In this document: positions 9,753 to 21,592 of the stretch, piece after piece
Layout: each line of letters starts with the position of its first letter
Position numbering within the stretch: position 1 is the stretch's first letter
NCBI RefSeq assembly: GCF_003573695.1
Contig: NC_039361.1
Span: 40,469,393 to 40,533,392, forward strand
DNA length: 64,000 nt
DNA from: Papaver somniferum
Taxonomy: Eukaryota; Streptophyta; Magnoliopsida; Ranunculales; Papaveraceae
Direction: 5' to 3'
Translations under genes and position numbers: made by a program
Notes under the pieces: generated by a model
Database searches by the model: none
What the model saw: only the letters and a program-made list of their open reading frames with translations
Told to the model about the DNA's origin: nothing

Positions 9753-12700
9753 TTACACAACAAGTCCAGTAGAGAAGCACCTCTTCCCTGCACACTTCAG
9801 GTTAGACGACACCTGCCAACCATGGCCTTCGTTGTAACATTCAACCTGGAATTGACAAACTATACGGGATTAGATTCCACACACAAAACATATATCACCT
9901 ATAGAGGAAGGAAAAGAGAGTCAAAAGCGAACTACACAACGGAAGGTAAATACCGTATCTATCACCATTTTGCCCTCTTTTAACCCTGAGATGGCAAAAA
10001 TTGTGTCTCCAACAACGGCAGCAGATGAATATCCCCTTGGTTCCTTCATATTCTGATGTGCTATCCATAATTGCATTCGAGGATCATACACCTCCACGCT
10101 TGAAATCATTTTACTTCCATCATAACCTCCTAAAGCATACCTGGGGAAGAAGTTACACATTGTTGTGTTAAAAAACTGTATATACAAGGCAGCCATTAAG
10201 TTCATGTAGACAAGAAAATTTACTTACAGTTTCTCATTTAGAACAACCAAGGAGTGACACCCTCTTCTAGTATTCATACTTGGGATCCGAGACCAAGAAA
10301 CTACCTCCCTTGGGTCAAATCGTTCAACAGAACTGGTATAAAAAAATATGTCAGTGCACATTTAAAAGGAAAACAGACGCTATAAATTCCTTTCCTAATG
10401 ATTGTCCAGACTCCAGATACATGGATGGAGGTTACACCTGATGCATTATTGTCTTTCTGAGCATACAAGTTCTGAATAGTATTGTGCATGTACATGGGTA
10501 TACGAGACTTCAAGGTCAAGCAGTCAAGGACTAAAAGGATGCAAACACATTGAACGATTGAAGCAGGCTATTTTAAGTTTGTGAGTCTATGCAAAACTAC
10601 CAACGATGAGTGAATATAGACAGAACATAAAATTCTAGTGTCTCAAACACCTCATGCAGAAAACTAGAAGTCACAATGATTCCACAAAGTCATGTGTCCA
10701 GGTAGACAATGCATGCTGATGCCACTAATGAACCATAAGATACTCATATACAATATTCAACCTTCAGAAAACTTAAGATTGTTGTCAGAAAAAACATGCA
10801 TTTTGATTAGACTACAATCTACCGGAGTAAATAAAGAGGTTACGTACTTCAAATAGTTGTCCCCATCAAATCCCCCACTAGCATAAACTACACCATTGAG
10901 CTCCGCTGCAGCACCAGAAAATCTCTGGAAGAACAAAAAGAACTATCCACTCAGTATACTCCACCGTGACAAATAAACAGAGGAAGATGATCAAATGGCT
11001 GCAAAAGGTAAGCGCCTAGTGAACAAGTAAAAGCTAGGGTTGAAGCACATTTGACCTCATTGACCACCAACCCTAGCGCTAGCTGGACGCCAGGTCTATG
11101 CTCTTAACCACAACCATGTAGCATTTCTTACTAAGTCTAATCCAAATAATAAGCAAAGAGCACCTGATGTAACATTGATTGAGTGCGGATCCACGTTCCA
11201 ACAACTGGGTCAAACATCTCTACATCTGAGTAACAGTTAACTCCATCTCCACCCCCAATTGCATATATTTTATTATGCAAAGTAACTCCACCTAAGCATC
11301 CCTTTTTATGAGTTAATGAAGGACGGGGGGTCCATTCATTTCTTTGTGGGTTGTAGGATTCAACTTCACATAAACATATATGTCAGTCAATCCCATGCAA
11401 AGTGAAATGAATAATGTAATAGTAGAGCAAAAGCCGAGAAGAACAAGAATGAGTAGTACCTGTGTCATACCACGAAGTACCATCTCCGCCGCCAAATACA
11501 TAGATTTCACCATTTAGTGCTGAAGCTGCAGCATATGAGCGGACTAAGTTCATTGGCCTAAGAGATCTCATACTGTCACTAGAAGGTGAATAGCAATCCA
11601 TAGCCGACAACCATGAAGTGCCATCAAATCCTCCTATTAGGAATAACAGCTCATTCACACCTAGAGATAGTTCATCAATCAACTCTTTTGATGTTTCTTT
11701 AGCAGCACTTGACTTAACGCATGCAACAGAAGGAACTAACTGCGACTCCAGCTCTTTCACGCGAATATTCAATTGTTTAACTTGAATTTGTGACTCGGTC
11801 TGGAACGTAGTATTTTAGTTAATAATGTTGGCAACATCAATAATATATAGAACTTCTAAGTAACAGATAAAATGCTACTGCACAGAAATTTTAACATGTA
11901 GAGAAGTACCAATTTCTTTTCCAGTAGACTAGTCTTTTGTAGTTGTTGAACCTTAAGTTCTTCAAATTCTTGTCTCAGCTACGTAAAAACACGAATATAT
12001 GAACTCAAAATTAAAAAGATGTTTAAATCAAGTGAAAAGGTATATGATAACATTAAATTCAAACCAAAATGCTCAGCAAAAGCCAACAATATAAATTACC
12101 TGACACATCAAAGACTGGAGAACGGATGAGTTAATTGTGACCTCTTCATGCTTATCTAGAGTAAATGATGGTACTTTTGGCTCGCAGTCAAATCCCAAAG
12201 ATGTGGTTTTACCCTCACAAGGAACAGCAACATTTTCTTCGTAATCTGTTGGATGACACTTCACCTGCTCTCTTTCAACAACAAGTTCCTCATCATCTCC
12301 CCATTCAACTGTGTGTAGGCCAGGTTGCAAATTCTGATGGTCTTTATCCTCACTAGGAACAGCATTTAAGGAACTCGACTCCAAATTGAACCGGTCTAAC
12401 TGCATAGTACTTGAATTCCAATCTAAATTGACATCGAGGTTGGAGTTCATGTCTTGAAGAATATTCCCCTTGGATGAATACTGAGGAATCTCGGTTTGAG
12501 ACCCCATCATTATATTAGCATGATCTGATTGAGCAAAACAGCCATCTGAAACTGATGTCCACGCATTTTCATTTTCAGCTTTCTTATCATGTTTGGAAAC
12601 CCAAATAGGGGGACATGAAATTTGGGGATTCACAGGGACAGGTTTTGGCAATTTTTCAAACAAGGAAATCAATCCACTAGTCTGAGCATGATCCAGTTCA

Positions 12701-13458
12701 AAACGGAAATGAACCTTAGTGTAATAGTTGCCCGCGATTATGGGCCTGTATTGGTTTTCAGACAGTGGCTTACATTGCCTTCGGACACATATGCGAACCT
12801 AAAAAAAGAAAACTATGAAATTAGAAATTACTGCCTTTTCTTGACCTAGGAAATGCAAACCTCGGGCATTTTCTTAGAAACTAAAACAGAATAACTCACA
12901 CCTCCATATAGAGCACAGCAAAAATAGTACCTGTGCAGGATATTGTGTTCTCTCATGACCATCTTGACTCCATCCATATGGGTTTATATTCATTTCCCCA
13001 TTACTTGCCGCTTCATAGATTCCAAGAAGTTGTCTGTCAGTGTAATTAAACAAGAAGAGCGGCAAGCCCGGTTCGATGTTCTTGATGTATGAGAAGTGTA
13101 CACCTGGTAAACCTGTTACAAAATTCTTTACACAATGAATACTAGGATTTTTATGAACTTTTTAAAAGACATTTTAACACCAACATTTGAAAGAATCAAA
13201 CTGACAACACACCTCATGGTTCCTAACAATATGAACAAATCCGAGTTAACTCACATTAGTGGACTAAACCTAATAATCCTTACCAAATATCTGGTTGGAG
13301 AGACATTCTTTCATGGTGTGGCGAGTACAACCAAATATAACCCCTCCAAGATCAATTTTCCTCAGATTTCTCATCTTTCCAGGGTTGCTAATGCTTGAAT
13401 TTTTTTGACCCCCTTCCGAGAATGGGAATGTCGTCTGTGTTTGCCTCCCTGCTCCCAT
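9753..13458 (-). CDS. DCD-domain kelch-repeat protein, ten coding exons
   Basis: The minus strand encodes a spliced protein of 708 residues. Exons: 13458-13284, 13112-12931, 12798-12100, 11978-11910, 11799-11460, 11363-11164, 10924-10848, 10332-10228, 10140-9954, 9845-9753. All nine introns are GT-AG and the frame closes exactly. Residues ~38-175 form a DCD (development and cell death) domain, with LGGVIFGCT, the FGLPG junction, GLPLFLFNY and YPAQVRI. Residues ~176-350 are polar linker, ~350-400 a coiled coil, and ~415-690 six kelch blades marked by GG-[FGY]-DG turns (IGGFDG, FGGGDG, IGGGDG, SGGFDG, LGGYDG; the last is degenerate, ISGLKEG). Plant DCD proteins are linked to stress, ABA and cell-death responses; the kelch part is a protein-binding propeller. 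Arabidopsis At5g01660 has, as I recall, the same plan. The start is the first in-frame ATG; a TTG five codons upstream is not a plausible plant start. No damage is seen, so it is probably functional. Confidence 0.93.
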
Positions 13459-13700
13459 TCTTTCTTGAACCAATTCTACTCAACAACAACAACAAGATAA
13501 AATCAATTACAGGTAGTAACAAAAAGTATAATAAAGATTCAAGAAAACACAAAGAAACTGGTACCAAGACCATCATCATCCCTCAAAATAATAATAGGGA
13601 ATGAAAAGAGAGAGAGAAGGGGAGCTAGGGTTTCTTACTTTAGTCGTCAGTAATGGAGTCTCAGTGGAGAATGGATGAAGTTTTTAGTCTCAGTGGAGAA
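13459..13700 (-). promoter_or_regulatory. 5' leader and proximal promoter of the kelch gene
   Basis: Read toward the gene, this stretch contains a telo-box AAACCCTA (about 13626-13633), followed by a CT-rich tract of the kind common in plant 5' leaders. I see no clear TATA box. A short direct repeat (TCTCAGTGGAGAATGGA, about 13660 and 13688) lies farther upstream. Confidence 0.5.
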
Positions 13701-14341
13701 TGGAGAAACAGCGAAGGAGTGTGCCCGGTCTCGATCATAACAAACGTCTTCCCAAACCCTCTCCTAGCCAAAAGGTTTTACAAGTAACCCTTGGCAAATG
13801 GATCCTTGTTCTTCTTTTGTTATTAAAAAACAAATTTTACTTGATTGGTTTCTTTCCAAAAGTAAAAATGAGTAAAGAGGGTGTTTGGAATCTTTGGATA
13901 ACCTTTATCCCAAATTAGGTTGGGAATTTTGGAATTATTAATTCGTTTTTAAAAATAAATTCGTAAAATGGGTATTTGGATACACTTTGCTCCCAGGTCC
14001 CAAGTTAGGTTAGTAATTTGAAAATGATTTCTAGATTTTATTGTCTTCTTTCTAAAAGTAAAAATGAGTAAAGAGGGTCCCAATTCCGGTTGGGAATTTC
14101 ATAACGATTTCTGGAAGTAAAATTGTAGTATATTTTTTGTGAAGCAAATGTATTTCCTTTTTCTATATTTTCTTTTTTGATCGATAAATAAGTTACTGTT
14201 GACGAGTTTGAACTTAAATCGCTGGCATTGTCACCCAATGACTTTATCAATATTGTGTTACGGTGACATAATCGAAGCAAATGTATCTAACATCTAACCT
14301 TTGAAGAAAAAAAATATTGCTTCCAGAAAAAATAGAAACAC
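13701..14341. other. Intergenic, with a ~196-bp two-copy duplication
   Basis: No credible gene. The string AAAAGTAAAAATGAGTAAAG occurs at about 13858 and 14054, and flanking sequence including GGTTGGGAATTT also repeats, indicating a decayed tandem duplication. Confidence 0.6.
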
Positions 14342-14349
14342 TTTAAGTT

Positions 14350-15462
14350 CCTGGCTAGTTTGGGGCCTAAAGATATTATTTGAGGCCTATCACTAGAAGA
14401 CAAAATAAGACATTTTGAAGTAAAATGAAAAACCTATTAATGGTTTAATTTACCCTTGATTGATTAATGTTGATTCGATTGATCAAAAGATGTTTATCTT
14501 GTTAACCTATACATCAACTAATATTAATTCATCATCAAAATATGAAGAAAAAAAGTAAACTTTTTTGAAAAAACATCAACCCAAAATCGGTGGATGTTCA
14601 TGCATTCATAGACCGGTTATGGATTGATGCTTTAATTTGCCAAGAACACCCAGAATCGGTGCATATTACTTACTACATATTGGTAAGCACGATACACACA
14701 CATAGACCGATCCCTAGCACTTCATTAAAAGAATCGGTCCACACAGAAAGGCTATATACAGAAAAGTTGTGCATTTTTCCACTAAGAATCGGTTTATGTG
14801 GAAATTTATATGAATCAATTATGGGCTTAGCAATTAAGAAATCAAACGCTATATAAATTGGTTTATGTGAACAATCACATAATCCGATCTAGCAACATAA
14901 AACTGGGTATTACTTTCATACCAGATTCAACCGATATGGCATGAACATCGACCAAGTATGGCTAAAAACTTTTCAACCAGAAAACGCATACAGAATAAAT
15001 TGGTTGACGTGGTCATGAACATCAACATATTATCATAGAAATCGGTCAATATGGACATGAACGTTGGCTGATTATGGTTAAACATAGTAACCCAAGATTG
15101 TTTGTAATTTTCAATTTTGAATGGATAAACCAATCACAAGTATAATTAAGAGTAATGGGTTGCAAACGATGATGTTTAGTTTGAGAAAATATCAAAAAGG
15201 GGATGATGAAATTTTCATTAAATCGATTGATGTAGTTAGAATCGATTGATGTAGTTAGCTTTTAATTTTATTTTGCGAGGAAAATGATTCGAATAGGTTT
15301 TAATTTTGAAAGGATTCAAGTAGGTTTGAAATCCAGAAGGATAAGGCTTAGGATTATATTTCAATAACAAGGATAACTTAGACACCCCTTATCCCCTTAG
15401 TTTAGATGGGTGAAGAAAATATTAGGCCTTAAATAACTTATATATACCCCAAACTAGCCATG
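14350..15462 (+). mobile_element. hAT-like non-autonomous element, copy 1
   Basis: Terminal inverted repeats CCTGGCTAGTTTGGGG / CCCCAAACTAGCCATG are flanked by a perfect 8-bp target duplication TTTAAGTT (14342-14349 and 15463-15470); eight bases is the hAT signature. The 1113-bp body has no transposase. A motif of the form AATCGGTNNATGT recurs about ten times, in both orientations, between 14585 and 15060, resembling subterminal transposase-binding repeats. A second copy in opposite orientation makes up the shell of 15760-45314. Confidence 0.8.
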
Positions 15463-15470
15463 TTTAAGTT

Positions 15471-15759
15471 CTAGTTGCAAAACAAGCTAAACCAAATCGA
15501 AAATCCAGAAGGGCATATTGGAAACAAGGTGAATGGGACAATAAGATATAGAGGGGAATGTTTGATCGAGATTCAGTTGAGAGTCTTATGGATGGTTTAA
15601 CCTAATCGAGATTACTACGTTATTTTTTATATTTTTCTTTCAACTTTTTTTCATTTTTAAAAAGTTTTGTTCATTTTGTATCGCCAATTCACCACCATGA
15701 TTTATAATCACAGTTGTCACTGTCATTAACAACGCGAATAAAAAGTTATAATTTTATTA
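15471..15759. other. Spacer between the two hAT-like copies, nothing seen
   Basis: No gene, repeat or conserved signal recognised. Confidence 0.5.
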
Positions 15760-17039
15760 CCTGGCTAGTTTGGGGCCTATATAAATTATTTGAGGCCTAC
15801 CATTTTCTTCACCTACCTAGACTAAGGGAATAAGGGATGTCTAAACTAGGTAAAAGTACTAAGCTACACTTACTATTAAAATGTAATCATAAACGTTATC
15901 CTTATAAATTTGAAACTTATTCAAATCCTTTCAAAATTGGAACATATTCAAATTGTTTCCCTTGCAAACTAAAATTAAAAGCTAATTACAACAATTGATT
16001 CTAACTACATCAATCGATTTAAATGAAAATTTCATCATCCCTTTTTAATTAAATTTCTTTTTCAAACTAAACATCGTCGATTCCAAACCATTAATCTTAA
16101 TTATACTTGTGACTGATTATCCATTCAAAATTAAAAATTACAAACAATCTTAGGTTATTGTGTTTAAACATAACGGTCGACGTTGACCGATTCCCATGAT
16201 AATCGGTTCATGACCACGTCAACCGATTTATTGTGTATGTGTTTTCTGGTTGAAGAACATTTAACCAGAATCGGTCGATGTCCATGCCCAAATCGCCAGA
16301 TTCTTGTATTGAAGAAATACTCAGTGCTAGAGCATTGCCCGGTCGAACTCACAAGTGTTTCTATCTCAAGCTTGTTGTCAAAATTAGTTGTCAAAACTAT
16401 ATATTGATTTATAGTCTAGAATTAGTTAAGTCTCGGACAAGGATAGAAACTTAGTTGAGAAACACTGGATCACGGCAGTCATCATTGCGTTATACCATTT
16501 GAAGGCGAACATCAAGCGAAGCTTTTGGAGAACTTCATCAACAAAAGGTAAGTGAAGACTAACCACCTATATCTCAAGTTATATTCATTTTTCTATCATT
16601 TGAGACGATTCGCATAACTAATTAGACTATTATGCATAGATAAGAATTTCGAGTCATGTTTATTTTGATAATCAGTTCTCGAAATATAATGACTAAGCTT
16701 AATGAACTTTTGTTCATACTTGATGAGTTTCGATTAATGACAATTTATTTTTCGGAATCAAAATCATGATTCAAGTTTTATCATTCAAAAATAGCCTGGA
16801 ACAGTGATATGTGTCACTGATGTTTTTTAGGAATGTTTCGAATTGATTTAGAGAGAAATATAGAACTACTATATAGATTCGGATACAAGACAGTGTTATC
16901 AGTCTTACAAACTGCAAAATTTGTTATGTGTCTGAACCCATATTACATGTACTCGTACACGTAGAGGAGTAGCTATATATAGATTTACAGATTTGTGGTG
17001 CGCATATTTTTATGCACATCATGTGAAAATCTGTTTAAC

Positions 17040-17190
17040 TCGTGAACCTGATCGGTATGCATACTCGTATGCAAATCGGGATGAGTATCCAAACCGGTAC
17101 GCAAACTATAAAAGTTCTGTGAACTCCGGAACCGGTGATAGTCTTAAGGTTTCCAAACCGGTACGCAAACTATAAAAGTTTTGTTAACTC
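17040..17190. repeat. Palindromic TATGCATAC / GGTACGCAA repeats in copia LTR
   Basis: Short units mixing CGGTATGCATAC, CGTATGCAAATCGG and CCGGTACGCAAACTATAAAAG; the block around CCAAACCGGTACGCAAAC occurs twice, about 65 bases apart. The related LTR at 47260-49754 has the same type of repeat on the opposite strand near 48870-49110. Confidence 0.7.
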
Positions 17191-18732
17191 TGGAACTTGG
17201 TTTGGTTAAATGTTTACAAACCGATACATGTACTGTGACTGAACCAATTCACGAACGACAATGGTATTTGTACCTTGTACACCTACTAGGAAATGATATT
17301 TGTACCTTGTACACTTACTAACCATGTCGATTATATTTTCAAGTGCAATTAAATTATTTCTATGAAATAATTTGCATTTGATTAGTTCTCTAAAAACACT
17401 ATAATTATTTGATTACATGTTTGTGACTCAGAGATAATGTCTTATGTGTTCATGAAAATGAATATTATGCTTTTAAGTTCAAATCGGCTAGTTTAGGCTA
17501 ACCATGTTGAACATAGTCATTGTACATGGTTCGGTTACGGTTTCACCTAACCATAGTGTATATATTGTTTATGCAAATCAGATTCAAAGATTCATCTGAC
17601 GGTGGATATTGTTTGCTTGGTTCCAAAGCTATCTTAGGTTAAACCTAAAGCAACCTATGCTTTGAATGTCTATAAAAGTGGAACTTCGAGAAACTGGAAT
17701 TTTTGAATCCCGATACTACTTTTTTGTGTGTCCTAGTTGTATCTAGAGTCTTCCTCTTCCTAACCCTTTTAGGGTTTAGTGACTACAAATTCTTCAATGG
17801 GATTCGTGAATCCAGGTCCAGTTATCTTTCCTTGATAATTCGTGTATCATGATCTTGATCGATTGTTGAGCTACTCACTTGATCAAGATATATAGAAATC
17901 ATCAAAGTTCTCTTCGTCTCAAAATTTGTTGATTCCAGAGGTTTTATGTTTGTGAGGTGAATAATAATCTAGGCTGCACTTCGGATTGCATAAGTCCGGA
18001 TTTTGAGGTTAGCTAGACTTTGTCATTGCTATCGATTTCCACACCTTTGATCAAACTATTTGATTGTAAAAGCAAATCATATATAGGCTTAATATGTGGG
18101 AGGCAGATTTGGTTTAAAGTCTTCAATTGAGTTGAATCAACTCTTAGTTGGTGTGACGTCAACTAAGGGAATCAATTACACGGAGTCCTGCTGGGATTCA
18201 AGAGGCGTAAGGAGCGAGACTGTACCTTAATCGGTGGGATACCTTTTAGGTCTCAAATACATTCCAGTCCAATCGGTGTCTTAACACAGTTTGGTGTTCA
18301 ATCTGGACTAGGTCCCGGGGTTTTCTGCATTTGCGGTTTCCTCGTTAACAAAACTTCTGGTGTGAGTGTTATTTCTTTTTCCGCATTATATTGTTTATCT
18401 TTATAATTGAAATATCACAGGTTGTGCTTTTTTTTTCTTTTTCTTTCTAAATCATATTTATTTATAACCAAATATAACCAAGAAAATATTACTCAAGACA
18501 TGCCAAAACTAATTTTAAATGCAACAAAGCAAACTGAAAAGAATTGAAAAAATATTTACAACACAAAAAGTTTAAGAGAATCTAAAATATGGAGTGTCTT
18601 CTTCCTCCAGCCTGCCAATGAATTGTGGTTTGTCTTCATAATAAATCGCTTCACCCCTATTTAGTGTTGTACCCTTAAGAATCTGAAATATGGAGTGTCA
18701 ACTTATCAGCAGATGAATTAGCCTCTCTATAA

Positions 18733-19254
18733 CAAGGTTTTTAAAGCGTGAAACGAAGCGTGAATCTTTTTTCATTTTCTAAGAAGCGAAGCGTATGTTG
18801 AAGCGTGAAGCGTAGATTCATGGTTGATGTTTGAAACGGATGCTTTCTTATAAATAACATCAATTGTTAGTGGTAATTATAAAATCTAGTAAGATAATAT
18901 TTATATAAATTTAAAATAAGTCCTAAAGTTATCAAAAACTGAAGCGTGGCACAGTGGTTGACCTCGATGGATGCGAGCGAAGTCCTGAAGTCATCAAAAA
19001 CTGAAGCGTGGCACAGTGGTTGACCTCGCTGGATTCGAGCGGGAGGTGGGAGGTTCAATTCCCACCGAGAACATCTTATTTTTATTTTACAACAGGCGGG
19101 AAAATGTGTTGACTGGTTAAGAATCGCATCTTAACTGAAGGAATCTTCCGCTTCTAACAGGATTCGCTTCAAATGAACGAGTTGGAGCGAAATCAAAAAA
19201 ATTGAAGCGACTCGTACGAGTCAAAGCGTGACTCGTACGAGTTTAAAAACCATG
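18733..19254. mobile_element. hAT-like MITE carrying a tRNA-like segment
   Basis: Ends CAAGGTTTTTAAA and TTTAAAAACCATG are inverted repeats. The flanks CTCTATAA (18725-18732) and CTTTGTAA (19255-19262) match at six of eight positions, suggesting an 8-bp duplication. Inside, GAAGCG/AAGCGTG words recur near both ends. A 61-bp unit starting TCCTRAAGTYATC is tandemly repeated (18921-18981, 18982-19042). The second copy continues into GGAGGTTCAATTCCCACC, so that TGGCACAGTGGTT (A box-like) and GGTTCAATTCC (B box-like, 19052-19062) sit as in a tRNA-derived SINE. It interrupts the LINE RNase H frame. Confidence 0.65.
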
Positions 19255-20284
19255 CTTTGTAAGTGTGTTTAAAACAAATGCTCCTCATTTCTTTCAGTAC
19301 TGTCTTCCATCTATTTATCACAATCCAAGGGATCTTGCCATTAGAGAATGCAGTCAGTACTGCCTTAGAGTCAAGACTGAAACACACATCTAAAAATTGT
19401 TTGTTAACATCCCATTCATCTGCAGTCACTAGAGCCATCACTTCTGCAATATGATTTGTGGCTACACCCAGTCCACCAGTAGCTGCCCCAACACAACTTC
19501 CTGTATTACTTCTACCAATAAATCCAAATCCTGCAGTACCAGGATTACCCTTAGCAGCACCATCACAGCATATCAAAATCTGGTTCTGTCTTGGCAATAC
19601 AAACCATATCTCTTTGACTCTTACAGACTTAGTCTTCACACCCCTTATATCAAATTTCATTAAAACATTCAGGGCATATACACTGTTGTGCATTGTAACT
19701 TTCATTCTTATCTGTGAATCTCTGGTAAAGTTCAAAATTTTATGTTTAATGGTATCAGAATTGGGATTTTCATCTTCATAAATTCTCTTATTTCTAGTTA
19801 ACCACACCTCCACCATCAATGTGAATGCACTGATGTGCCATATTTCCTTCACTATGGAACTCTTATTCTTAACACAGTTAAAAACATCTTCAAAACTGGA
19901 AGGGAGTAAAAAGTTGAACTTACCTCCTAGACAATGCCATAATTGTTCATTGAATGAACAGTTCCATAGAATATGGTCCAAATTGTCTTGTCCATCCCCA
20001 CAAAGATAGCATTTTGAGACTGTACTGAAGCCTTTCTTCCTCACATTTTCCTCAGTTGCAATTGATACCCTCAAGATCTTCCACATATTACATGATGTAT
20101 AAGAATGTACACATGGATTCCACACTTTCTTTGACCAAGGAATAGTAGGAAATTTCTTCCTGATCAGCCGCACTGCATTTGCCACTATAAACTTACCAGT
20201 AATATCATTAACCCAAATTCTTTTATCTGTCCCTTCTCCAATACTTGGTAGTTCATTCATATTCACCATACCATTCATTTCCAC
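19255..20284 (-). pseudogene. LINE zinc-knuckle (zf-RVT) and RNase H domains
   Basis: An open frame of ~340 LINE-derived residues. The N-terminal half has the zf-RVT module found downstream of reverse transcriptase in plant LINEs (CYLCG...DHILWNC). The C-terminal half is an RNase H fold: CCDGAAKGNPG gives the first Asp, AEVMAL the Glu and LDSKAV the second Asp. The frame then runs into the MITE and ends in foreign residues at 19193. The lost end of the domain reappears at about 18680-18732 on the same strand as YREANSSADKL, carrying the last Asp. As part of a broken LINE it is not expected to be active. Confidence 0.85.
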
Positions 20285-21527
20285 TGGAATTTGTCATTCA
20301 TTATTTATCATTAAATCCTTGACCCTTATATCTGGATTTTGAATAACAAATGCATCCATCTGATGTGATTCTATTAGTGCATTTTCAAACACCCATTTAT
20401 CCTTCCACACAGATATATTTCAGCCATCAGCCACCAGCCACCTGCATCCTTCATTAAATTCTTTCATTACCCACTTCAATCCTTGCCATATTAAAGATTG
20501 CTTGTAAGATGTTATCCATTATCCCTTCTTATCTTTAAATTTTGCTTTCATATATCTTGTTCATTCTTCATCTTCAGTCTCAATTCTCCATAACATTTTC
20601 AATAACAGTGCTTTATTCACTACCTCAAGTCTTCTAATTCCAAGACCACCTTCTTCTATTGGAGCACAAAATTCATCCCATTTGATTGTAATGAGTTTTT
20701 AAACTGATGGATCTACAGTCCAAAGAAAATTTCTTATTATCCTTTCACAAGCTTGTATTACTGTTTTGGGCCATTTGTGACATGTTATAGATTGGAATAC
20801 TACATAGAACAAACTTTATCAGTGTTAGTCTAGCAGAAAAAGCAAGCATCTTACCAATCCAGCCAGCCAATAACTTTTGTAACATCTCCAAAATTCCCCA
20901 AGTTTGCTCTACTGTAACTCTTCCAGGCTTTATTATTACTCCCAGATATTTATCTGGAAATTCTGACAATTCCATCTGCAAGATTTCTGCTATATGTCTT
21001 CTCCTGTGTGATGCCACTCCACCCACAAATCACTTACTCTTATCTTTATTTACTACCTGACCTGAAGCTTGTTGGTATTTTTGTAGTAGTTGCATTAACT
21101 TCTCTAAATTCTTTTTATTCCCATTGCAAAATATGAATATGTCATCTGCAAATAGTAAGTGAGATGGTTGACATACATTTCTGTTCACCATTGCTCTAAT
21201 CTCTCCTTCTTGGACCATTTTAGTGAAATTACTGCTTAACACTTATTCTGCAATTACAAAGAGGAGAGGAGACAATGGATCTCCCTGCCTTAAGCCTCTA
21301 CTCACATCAAAGAATCTGAATTGGGCCTCCATTAACTAGTACTGATATTTTTGCAAATTGCAATATCTTCTTTAACTAATCAATACCAGTTATTGAGAAT
21401 CCAAAGTGTTTTAAAGTTTCAAACAAAGACTCCCAACTCAGAGAGTCTTATGTTATATCAATCTTTAATCCAACATTTCCTCATCTTCTTCTAATATTTA
21501 GTTCATTCACTAACTTTGAGACAAGAA
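20285..21527 (-). pseudogene. LINE reverse transcriptase, C-terminal part, degraded
   Basis: Two open pieces (21242-21030 and 21026-20745) carry conserved LINE reverse transcriptase blocks: the catalytic LLFADDIFIF box about residue 30 of the first, then the fingers-to-thumb segment with KYLGVII and LAGWIGKMLAFSARLTLIK. Stops and frame changes separate them. Upstream (21242-21527) the frame is broken but GLRQGD-like coding can be discerned. The interrupted N-terminal half lies at 41751-42441. Confidence 0.8.
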
Positions 21528-21592
21528 TGTTGATGGTGGATTTTAGTTCAGGTCTAAAATTGTAAAACCAAATTTATACGCTGACATCCTGT

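Noticed and set aside
9921..13579. Separate short ORFs across the kelch locus on both strands
   Set aside because: Minus-strand pieces are exons plus read-through into introns of one spliced gene; plus-strand pieces are antisense shadows.
19005..19072. A tRNA gene
   Set aside because: A- and B-box-like strings are present, but no clean acceptor stem or anticodon arm folds, and the segment is embedded in a transposable element.
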